A stretch of DNA of 5,840 nucleotides from assembly GCA_029860565.1 (NCBI GenBank), contig JAOUAY010000086.1:1-5840 (forward strand). The letters run 5' to 3'. The position numbers and the translations under genes are program-made. The notes below the pieces were generated by a model, which made no database searches, was not told where the DNA came from, and worked only from the letters and a program-made list of their open reading frames with translations. Source of the DNA: Candidatus Nitrosopumilus sp. GTDB lineage: Archaea; Thermoproteota; Nitrososphaeria; Nitrososphaerales; Nitrosopumilaceae. Below are positions 1 to 4,079 of the stretch, piece after piece (positions within the stretch are counted from its first letter, which is position 1; the number at the start of each line of letters is the position of its first letter).

Positions 1-902
1 AGACGGCTTCAATTTTCAAATTACGTCATCATGTATTACAGTCACTAAGAAAAACTCTATCTGAGAAAAAATTCTTAGAAATTACAACGCCAAAAATTAT
101 TGGTAGTGCAAGTGAGGGAGGAGCTGATTTATTTTCACTAGATTATTTTGGAAAGACAGCATATCTTGCTCAAAGTCCACAATTATACAAAGAACAAATG
201 ACAATGGGATTAGAAAGAGTCTTTGAGATTTCAAATTTTTACAGAGCAGAAAATTCTCACACTGGACGACACTTAACTGAGTTTACCAGTATTGACATTG
301 AAGCAGCATTCATGGATTACAACGATGTCATGAATGTTTTAGAATCATTAGTGTTAGAAGTTTACAAGGACATTTCAGAAAACTGCAAAAAAGAACAAGA
401 AACAATAGAGCATGTAATAGAGGTACCAACAACACCATTTGAACGAGTAACATACACTCAATGTATTGAGGAATTGAAAAAAGAAGGCGAGCAAGTTGAA
501 TTTGGTGATGATTTATTAGATTCACACCTCAGAATTATAGGAAAAAATCATCCAGGATTTTTCTTTTTGATAGACTGGCCGATGAAGCTAAAACCATTTT
601 ACATTAGAGAAAAGGATGAAGATGCAACACTTTCACGTTCATTTGATTTGCAGTATGGATTTTTGGAATTGTCATCAGGAGGAACCAGACTTCATAATCC
701 AGAGATGCTAAAAGAGAGATTAAAAGAACAAGGCCTAGATCCTGCTCAATTCACAGACCATCTTAAGACATTTGATTGGGGAATGCCACCTCATTCCGGA
801 TGGGGTATGGGATTGGATAGATTGATGACCACATTAATTGGAATAGATAATGTTCGTGAGGTGGTATTGTACCCACGAGATCCAGACAGGTTAAGCCCAT
901 AG
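1..902 (+). CDS. aspS: Aspartyl-tRNA synthetase, archaeal type (C-terminal part, 5' end outside window)
   Basis: This is a class IIb aminoacyl-tRNA synthetase, which activates aspartate with ATP and charges tRNA-Asp in the cytosol. The frame is open from base 3 and gives 299 residues; archaeal AspRS is normally about 430, so the N-terminal OB-fold anticodon-binding domain is missing. Class II motif 1 is visible (fragment residues 5-32, with FLEITTP at 24-30). The substrate-binding stretch around EGGADLF and LAQSPQLYK comes next (38-63), then motif 2 (FYRAE at 79-83, with H86, R89 and H90), and motif 3 (GWGMGLDRL at 266-274, with the ATP-binding arginine at 273). The protein ends in PRDPDRLSP, typical of archaeal AspRS. 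The ATG at 198 is internal, because the homologous sequence continues upstream of it. Many archaea use a non-discriminating AspRS that also makes Asp-tRNA-Asn for GatCAB; the deciding region is outside this window, so this cannot be settled here. Confidence 0.97.
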   Translation, partial: TASIFKLRHHVLQSLRKTLSEKKFLEITTPKIIGSASEGGADLFSLDYFGKTAYLAQSPQLYKEQMTMGLERVFEISNFYRAENSHTGRHLTEFTSIDIEAAFMDYNDVMNVLESLVLEVYKDISENCKKEQETIEHVIEVPTTPFERVTYTQCIEELKKEGEQVEFGDDLLDSHLRIIGKNHPGFFFLIDWPMKLKPFYIREKDEDATLSRSFDLQYGFLELSSGGTRLHNPEMLKERLKEQGLDPAQFTDHLKTFDWGMPPHSGWGMGLDRLMTTLIGIDNVREVVLYPRDPDRLSP

Positions 903-907
903 AGGAG
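903..907 (+). promoter_or_regulatory. Probable Shine-Dalgarno (AGGAG) for the 77-aa zinc-ribbon gene
   Basis: AGGAG directly follows the aspS stop codon and lies 11 bases before the ATG at 919. This is a purine-rich Shine-Dalgarno match at slightly long spacing. It supports translation of the second gene from an aspS transcript; no TATA box fits into the 16-base gap. Confidence 0.5.
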
Positions 908-918
908 ACAGAGAGAAC

Positions 919-1152
919 ATGCCATTATTCTGTAAACAATGCAACGATAGGAGATTACCCATATTTCAAACAACAGAAAAGATCACATTGTGGCTATGTG
1001 AAAAATGTGAAAACTTTGTAGATTCTCAAGACATCATTATTCGTGAATTAACAAAATCAGAAAAAGACGAAAGGAATGCTAAACTGGAGAACTTTAAGAA
1101 TAGTATAGTATTGACAGGGGAAAAAAAGACCAGAAGAAAAGGTGTGAATTGA
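919..1152 (+). CDS. Small zinc-ribbon protein (77 aa), function unknown
   Basis: I do not recognise a named family. The N-terminal half holds two CxxC knuckles, C5-K-Q-C8 and C27-E-K-C30, separated by 18 residues. This is the spacing of a single zinc ribbon that binds one zinc. The C-terminal half (about 42-77) is highly charged and probably helical, ending in a basic stretch (KKTRRKG) that could contact nucleic acid; that is inference. There is no signal peptide or membrane segment. The ATG lies 16 bases after the aspS stop and behind an AGGAG, so the gene is probably co-transcribed with aspS. A role near translation or RNA is possible from this position, but the sequence alone does not show it. 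The two cysteine pairs make it very likely to be a real gene. Confidence 0.82.
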   Translation: MPLFCKQCNDRRLPIFQTTEKITLWLCEKCENFVDSQDIIIRELTKSEKDERNAKLENFKNSIVLTGEKKTRRKGVN

Positions 1153-1160
1153 CGGACAAT

Positions 1161-1170
1161 ATTTTAAATT
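1161..1170 (+). promoter_or_regulatory. Candidate TATA box for the 84-aa gene
   Basis: ATTTTAAATT is centred about 33 bases before the ATG at 1198. With the usual archaeal spacing of about 25-27 bases from TATA to transcription start, the mRNA would begin a few bases before the ATG, giving an almost leaderless transcript. No Shine-Dalgarno is evident before the ATG, which fits. Confidence 0.4.
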
Positions 1171-1197
1171 TCTATTGTATCAAGTGGTTAGTCAATC

Positions 1198-1452
1198 ATG
1201 ATTGAACAAGGCGATGCAAAAAAAGTAGTCGAAGTAATCGGAAATAATCTAATTGGAGTATCACATGATTCAAGCAGTTTTGCAAAATTGCCTGATTCTT
1301 TTTGGGGATACTTTGCTCGAGGACACGATAGAAAAGGGACATTTGGAGTGATAGTCACCTATTCTGAGGAAGGTAAAGACGTTGATGAATTAATCAAAAT
1401 GTATGAAGAGTGGGCCGCTAAAAACAAAACAAAATCAGAAGAACCTACTTAG
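1198..1452 (+). CDS. Hypothetical protein (84 aa)
   Basis: I do not recognise a family. The protein is soluble, has no signal peptide, membrane segment or cysteine, and its residue pattern suggests a small alpha/beta fold. It begins with a helix-like stretch (about 6-16, DAKKVVEVIGN). An aromatic- and glycine-rich middle follows (about 32-56, with FWGYFARGHDRKGTFGVIV), then a charged helix (about 59-78, VDELIKMYEEWAAK) and a polar tail. The regular hydrophobic pattern and a TATA box at fitting distance support a real gene. It starts 45 bases after the 77-aa gene and probably has its own promoter. Its last 8 bases overlap the end of the convergent 43-aa zinc-ribbon gene on the other strand. 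Confidence 0.75.
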   Translation: MIEQGDAKKVVEVIGNNLIGVSHDSSSFAKLPDSFWGYFARGHDRKGTFGVIVTYSEEGKDVDELIKMYEEWAAKNKTKSEEPT

Positions 1453-1576
1453 TTTCTTTGAGTAATTTACGATACCCTGCACACTCTTTACAAATTGGTT
1501 TCCCTTTGTAGGCAGGATTACCATCAGCAATTTTCAGTGTTCCTGGAACAAGTTTACAAATACAACATTGTGCCAT
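1445..1576 (-). CDS. Tiny zinc-ribbon protein (43 aa)
   Basis: This short minus-strand frame encodes 43 residues with cysteines at C4, C5, C7, C29 and C32. C4-x2-C7 and C29-x2-C32 form a CxxC-x21-CxxC zinc ribbon. Between the pairs are a glycine/proline-rich loop (ADGNPAYKGKP), and after them a short basic helix (GYRKLLKETK). Proteins this small with paired CxxC are common in ammonia-oxidising archaea, but I cannot name this one. A TATA-like TTATTAAA on the minus strand is centred about 26 bases before the ATG, so translation from a leaderless mRNA is likely. The gene is convergent with the 84-aa gene and overlaps it by 8 bases at the stops. The four spaced cysteines and the promoter position make a chance open frame unlikely. 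Confidence 0.8.
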   Translation of the reverse strand: MAQCCICKLVPGTLKIADGNPAYKGKPICKECAGYRKLLKETK

Positions 1577-1851
1577 AATGTTTTGAGTAGAATTGCATTT
1601 AATAAAAATTGATAGTTATTAAAATACAAATTTTTGGAAAAAATCAGACTCAGAATGCTCTAAATTAACAAGATCAACCGATCAATTTTTTTATGTTAGA
1701 CTAGTCAAAATTAAAAATTATCACATACTGTAAATGTAAATCAGGAAGTATTTTTCTGAATAGCGTGAAACCAAAAAAAAGAATTCACTAAAAACATACT
1801 CTGATAGGATCATAAAGATATAATTTTTCATTGTAATCAGATAGAAATTTG
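1577..1851. other. AT-rich intergenic stretch without a gene
   Basis: I find no convincing open frame on either strand. At 1672-1685 there is a tandem GATCAA-CC-GATCAA followed by seven Ts (1686-1692). The two GATC units could form a 4-bp hairpin and the T run would resemble a weak plus-strand terminator, but no plus-strand transcript is known to end here. The stretch otherwise separates the small zinc-ribbon gene from the RNA promoter. Confidence 0.5.
1598..1605 (-). promoter_or_regulatory. TATA box for the 43-aa zinc-ribbon gene
   Basis: On the minus strand this reads TTATTAAA. It is centred about 26 bases before the ATG at 1576, so transcription should start at or next to the start codon (leaderless). 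Confidence 0.5.
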
Positions 1852-1879
1852 GATCATTGTTAAATATGATTTAGACGTA
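1852..1879 (+). promoter_or_regulatory. Promoter of structured RNA copy 1 (TATA box plus GACGTA element)
   Basis: A 28-base block matches the block before RNA copy 2 (3870-3897) at 25 of 28 positions. It contains GATCATT where a BRE would lie, a TATA box TTAAATAT at 1860-1867, and GACGTA at 1874-1879. The TATA box begins exactly 28 bases before the first base of the RNA closing stem, as expected for an archaeal start site there. GACGTA would sit at about -14 to -9, the position of a proximal promoter element. Confidence 0.75.
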
Positions 1880-1887
1880 GTTGTACT

Positions 1888-1987
1888 AACGAGAAACCGT
1901 TATTCTGCGTCGTAGAATGATAGGTCTGGAAAACACATCATGTTAGGAATACGTCCTTGATTTTGCGTGTTTTCCATGTATCTCGTT
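1888..1987 (+). ncRNA. Structured non-coding RNA, copy 1 (about 100 nt, unrecognised family)
   Basis: The element is closed by a perfect stem, AACGAGA (1888-1894) with TCTCGTT (1981-1987). Inside are two hairpins. Hairpin 1 pairs ACC (1896-1898) with GGT (1923-1925), then after an internal loop pairs 1902-1907 with 1913-1918 around the loop CGTCG. Hairpin 2 has a perfect 9-bp stem, GGAAAACAC (1928-1936) with GTGTTTTCC (1967-1975), and an inner AGGA/TCCT stem (1945-1948, 1954-1957). A second copy at 3906-4006 shares the stems, the promoter block and the exact promoter distance. It has no open frame and does not match tRNA, 5S, SRP, RNase P or box C/D patterns that I know. The 3' end is uncertain: four Ts follow at 1989-1992. 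It is probably a stand-alone small RNA, since no plus-strand gene lies just downstream. Confidence 0.75.
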
Positions 1988-2005
1988 ATTTTAAAACAAA
2001 ATAAC
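1985..2005 (+). terminator. Perfect hairpin at the 3' end of RNA copy 1
   Basis: GTTATTTT (1985-1992) pairs perfectly with AAAATAAC (1998-2005) around the loop AAAAC. It shares GTT with the closing stem of the RNA, so the two pairings compete at that end. It may be a 3' end, terminator or processing structure. No T run follows it, so it is not a classical archaeal terminator. Copy 2 has only a weak counterpart (GTTGT 4004-4008 with ACAAT 4019-4023). Confidence 0.35.
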
Positions 2006-2044
2006 AGAAATTTGAGACATACTAATCTAATAATGATTTTTGAA

Positions 2045-2119
2045 TGCCCATTTTCAAGATATTCTTAAACATTCCAGTATTTTTTAGAATGAAAATATGT
2101 TCGTGCTAGAAAAAGGGCA
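2045..2119 (+). other. Nested inverted repeats downstream of RNA copy 1
   Basis: TGCCC (2045-2049) can pair with GGGCA (2115-2119), ATTTTC (2050-2055) with GAAAAT (2091-2096), and ATTCT (2061-2065) with AGAAT (2086-2090). They nest into one interrupted stem. The sequence is AT-rich, so the inner stems could arise by chance. No gene covers this stretch and I assign no function. Confidence 0.25.
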
Positions 2120-2149
2120 ATATTTGTCAGGTAAGTAAAAATTAAAAAA

Positions 2150-2893
2150 CTACAAAACACTACGATTTGAAAAAATATGCCCAAATGTATGTACGTGCTT
2201 ATTCAAAGACACATCGATAGGAATAGGCGTTACATTTGAACGCAGTAAGTCTAACAATTGATTTTTCGTAAACCATTGACTGTAATATCCAAGTTTATTC
2301 TTAAATGCCAATTTTCCCTCGTCAAATGAATCATCATCAATTTGTTTGATCATTTTTTTCATTGGAACATACATCTTTGGAGCAATAAAAGAAAAATTGT
2401 CCCCATTAAATGCAGAAATCAGCACCAATCCATTTTTTCCTGCCAACCTTATCATGTTATCAAAGAATTGCTGTCTTTTAGTGACATCTATTACCCCAAC
2501 TGTATTGTACATACACATTGTAATCTTTATAGAATCATCATCAAAGAGTTCATCAATTGCAGGATTTGTTGCATCATAGTTTAGAAATGAAATATCACGA
2601 TCCTTCATGTCAGATTGTTTATTTTTTGATAATTGTATCATTGATTGGGATACATCAAGACCGAAATATGATATCGAAGTACCCAGAATTGAACGCAGCG
2701 CAAACAAAACCCTACCAGTACCGGAGCCCATATCAATTATCGTGGATCTTACATCGGGCCGGATAATTTTCTTACATAGATTACTTGTGATCTTAATTTC
2801 TTCTGAAAGATAACCTGATATAACAGGATCAAAATTTCCTTCAACATTATCATCATATTCAGAGGACATGCCATTCCATGCATCACCATCCAT
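2150..2893 (-). CDS. Class I SAM-dependent methyltransferase (247 aa)
   Basis: This is a soluble Rossmann-fold methyltransferase that uses S-adenosylmethionine; the substrate is not evident. The N-terminus has the W-N-x-x-S-x-x-Y-D pattern (6-14) common just before such domains. Motif I is IIDMGSGTG at 52-60, which is the SAM-binding glycine loop. The acidic residue for the SAM ribose is D80 in YFGLDVS. NYDAT at 105-109 is the motif II region (D107 near the adenine). MCMYNTVGVI and GLVLISAFN correspond to strands 4 and 5. The C-terminal third (about 170-247) would form the substrate side and is rich in lysine and aromatics. Length and motif order are complete for the Methyltransf_25/11-like group. 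I chose the first ATG because it keeps the W-N-x-x-S-x-x-Y-D segment. It lies downstream of the GNAT gene on the same strand but has its own TATA-like sequence, so it may be transcribed alone. Confidence 0.9.
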   Translation of the reverse strand: MDGDAWNGMSSEYDDNVEGNFDPVISGYLSEEIKITSNLCKKIIRPDVRSTIIDMGSGTGRVLFALRSILGTSISYFGLDVSQSMIQLSKNKQSDMKDRDISFLNYDATNPAIDELFDDDSIKITMCMYNTVGVIDVTKRQQFFDNMIRLAGKNGLVLISAFNGDNFSFIAPKMYVPMKKMIKQIDDDSFDEGKLAFKNKLGYYSQWFTKNQLLDLLRSNVTPIPIDVSLNKHVHTFGHIFSNRSVL

Positions 2894-2930
2894 TAAGATA
2901 CCACATTCACTTTATTCCAACTAGAAAGTC

Positions 2931-2944
2931 ATTTTATATTTTTA
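2931..2944 (-). promoter_or_regulatory. Candidate TATA region for the methyltransferase gene
   Basis: On the minus strand this reads TTAAAAATATAAAA-like sequence centred about 44 bases before the ATG at 2893. It would give a 5' leader of about 15-20 bases. No clear Shine-Dalgarno is visible. The low complexity makes the exact box uncertain. Confidence 0.35.
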
Positions 2945-3032
2945 ATATTTTTGAATTTTTGACCATATGAAAGAACCATCGCTATCCTTTGAGAATCTTC
3001 ATCATGTAGGAACCATGTTTTCCTGTGAGTCA

Positions 3033-3475
3033 TCACACATACTTTGAAAAAAATTGTGCTGATTGTTCAAATCCTATACTTTTATAGAATTTATGGGATT
3101 CTTTTCTGGAGTTACCTGATTCTAGTCTTATTCTGTAACAATTTTTCTTTTTTGCAAGTTCCATGCAATATTGCATCAATCTTTTGCCAATACCGGAACA
3201 CCTAAGTTTTTCAGTTACAATTAATTCTGGAATATACATTTCCGTTTTGACACGATTTAGGCGTTGTAGATAAATTATACTAGCGACTCCCACAATTTTC
3301 TTATCTTGTTGTGCTACGATAATATTCTTTTGAGAATCTAAAAAGTAATCACTAATCTTAGTTTTGAATATCTTCACCTGATCATCATTCAAAGGTCTTG
3401 GCCTGTCTAAATCATACAAAAGATTAAGAATTGATGAGATGTCGTCATGATAGATTCCCTGATCAATGATTCCAC
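3033..3475 (-). CDS. GNAT-family N-acetyltransferase, probably frameshifted near its 5' end
   Basis: The uninterrupted frame starts only at a TTG (3419, 128 aa) and contains the acetyl-CoA binding core: PELIVTEKLRCSGIGKRLM with the R-x-x-G-I-G phosphate loop (R73-G78 counted from TTG), and SHKFYKSIGFE at the end with Y112 as a possible general acid. The protein would acetylate an amine; the substrate is unknown. Sequence upstream of the TTG still reads like a GNAT first helix in the same frame (YHDDISSILNLLYDL, 3409-3452), but no ATG, GTG or TTG precedes it before a stop at 3534-3536. In the neighbouring frame a GTG at 3475 begins VESLIRE, a typical GNAT first strand. Restoring one base at about 3455-3460 joins the two into a 147-residue protein, the usual family length, with normal spacing. 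A TATA box sits about 30 bases before that GTG. So the gene is either disrupted by a one-base deletion or carries a sequence error. Confidence 0.8.
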
Positions 3476-3500
3476 AAAAATAACAATGTAAATTATGACG

Positions 3501-3508
3501 TTTAAATA
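3501..3508 (-). promoter_or_regulatory. TATA box for the GNAT gene
   Basis: On the minus strand this is TATTTAAA. It is centred about 30 bases before the GTG at 3475, so the mRNA should start about at that codon. This position fits the upstream GTG start, not the TTG at 3419, and supports a frameshift in the present sequence. Confidence 0.5.
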
Positions 3509-3536
3509 GTTTCCAACAGGCAACGATATGAAATTA

Positions 3537-3551
3537 TGATAATGCTTATCA
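3537..3551. repeat. Perfect 6-bp inverted repeat (TGATAA-TGC-TTATCA)
   Basis: This dyad lies between the zinc-protein stop and the GNAT TATA box. Read on the plus strand it is followed by six Ts (3553-3558), but no plus-strand gene ends here. It could be an operator for a dimeric regulator upstream of the GNAT promoter, or a hairpin at the 3' end of the zinc-protein mRNA; nothing decides between them. Confidence 0.35.
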
Positions 3552-3575
3552 ATTTTTTACGAAGCAAATTAGTGC

Positions 3576-3791
3576 TTATAGTTTTAGATACCACGATTCA
3601 GTATTCCATTTCCACATTAGAGAGCACTTTTCACACCATTGACAAGTGTTATTTCCAACATAGGTGTGATCTTTTTTTAGATGACTACATTGTTCACACC
3701 TAGGATCACAATATGGACAAACCACCAAGTTTGTTTTTGCATACAACAGTTTTGGCCTGCCGCATGTTTCACATCTTTGCTCTAGGGACAT
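3576..3791 (-). CDS. Cysteine-rich zinc-binding protein (71 aa)
   Basis: I cannot name the family. The protein has nine cysteines in 71 residues: C7-x2-C10, C25-x2-C28, C32-x2-C35, then C50, C53 and C56. H37 and H42 are additional possible ligands. The first two pairs form a zinc ribbon of usual spacing (C7/C10 with C25/C28), and the remaining residues can form a second site (C32/C35 with two of C50, C53, C56 or the histidines). The tail is rich in tryptophan (WKWNTESWY). There is no signal peptide or membrane segment, so it is likely cytosolic, possibly binding nucleic acid or protein. The ATG is preceded by a TATA box about 30 bases upstream, implying a leader of only a few bases. The TAA stop lies 101 bases before the proposed GNAT start on the same strand. 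Confidence 0.85.
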   Translation of the reverse strand: MSLEQRCETCGRPKLLYAKTNLVVCPYCDPRCEQCSHLKKDHTYVGNNTCQWCEKCSLMWKWNTESWYLKL

Positions 3792-3817
3792 TTCTATAGT
3801 TAATTAGTCTAAGAACT

Positions 3818-3825
3818 ATTTTAAA
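3818..3825 (-). promoter_or_regulatory. TATA box for the 71-aa zinc protein gene
   Basis: On the minus strand this reads TTTAAAAT. It is centred about 30 bases before the ATG at 3791, so the transcript would start within a few bases of the start codon. Confidence 0.45.
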
Positions 3826-3869
3826 TTCAAAAATTAATAAATACAATTTTTTGAATTAGTTCAGATCGA

Positions 3870-3897
3870 GATCATTCTTAAATATTATTTTGACGTA
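3870..3897 (+). promoter_or_regulatory. Promoter of structured RNA copy 2 (TATA box plus GACGTA element)
   Basis: This block matches the promoter block of copy 1 at 25 of 28 positions. It holds GATCATT (3870-3876), the TATA box TTAAATAT (3878-3885) and GACGTA (3892-3897). The TATA box starts 28 bases before the RNA closing stem, exactly as in copy 1. The 8 bases between GACGTA and the stem differ between copies, so the conservation is confined to the functional elements. Confidence 0.75.
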
Positions 3898-3905
3898 CAC
3901 ATTAT

Positions 3906-4006
3906 AACGAGAAGCCATTGTTCTGCGTCGTAGAATGATAGGTTAGGAAAACAATTCATGTTAGGGAATGGTTCTAGTTCCGTGGGTTTTCCACGTATTT
4001 CTCGTT
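3906..4006 (+). ncRNA. Structured non-coding RNA, copy 2 (about 101 nt, unrecognised family)
   Basis: The same closing stem is present, AACGAGA (3906-3912) with TCTCGTT (4000-4006). Hairpin 1 pairs GCC (3914-3916) with GGT (3941-3943), and 3920-3925 with 3931-3936 around CGTCG. Compared with copy 1, two A-U pairs have become G-U pairs, so pairing is kept. Hairpin 2 keeps GGAAAAC (3946-3952) with GTTTTCC (3986-3992) and forms a different inner stem, GGAA (3965-3968) with TTCC (3978-3981). The loop segment TCATGTTAGG (3957-3966) is identical to copy 1. It ends 73 bases before the metallo-beta-lactamase start codon. It could in principle lie in that gene's leader, but a T run follows and a separate TATA-like box precedes the gene, so a separate RNA is more likely. 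Confidence 0.75.
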
Positions 4007-4007
4007 G

Positions 4008-4018
4008 TTTTTAATTTT
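4008..4018 (+). terminator. T-rich end after RNA copy 2
   Basis: TTTTT (4008-4012) and TTTT (4015-4018), separated by AA, follow the closing stem after one base. Archaeal RNA polymerase ends transcripts at such T runs. This is the most likely 3' end of copy 2. Confidence 0.5.
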
Positions 4019-4045
4019 ACAATGATTAAAGGTGATTTTCAAATG

Positions 4046-4053
4046 CTTATTTT
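4046..4053 (+). promoter_or_regulatory. Candidate TATA box for the metallo-beta-lactamase gene
   Basis: CTTATTTT is centred about 30 bases before the ATG at 4080. A transcript starting there would be leaderless or nearly so. No Shine-Dalgarno precedes the ATG. Confidence 0.35.
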
Positions 4054-4079
4054 CCACTAAATTATGAAAAAATTAACTT

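Noticed and set aside
1672..1692. GATCAA-CC-GATCAA plus T7 as an intrinsic terminator
   Set aside because: The stem would be only 4 bp and no plus-strand gene ends near it; the 84-aa gene stops more than 200 bases earlier.
1888..1987. RNA element as tRNA, box C/D or H/ACA guide, SRP RNA or RNase P RNA
   Set aside because: No cloverleaf, no proper C (RUGAUGA) and D (CUGA) box pair, no 3' ACA, and none of the conserved SRP or RNase P cores that I know.
2967..3047. Plus-strand 26-codon frame beginning MKEPSLSF, about 30 bases after a TATA-like sequence
   Set aside because: No family feature, very short, and the TATA-like run is low-complexity AT sequence already explained by the methyltransferase promoter.
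1852..4006. CRISPR array or insertion sequence from the repeated 100-base elements
   Set aside because: Only two imperfect copies about 2 kb apart, no spacers, no cas genes, no transposase and no terminal inverted repeats.
3906..4079. RNA copy 2 as a riboswitch of the metallo-beta-lactamase gene
   Set aside because: Copy 1 has the same fold and promoter but no co-oriented gene downstream; a T run and a separate TATA-like box lie between copy 2 and the gene.
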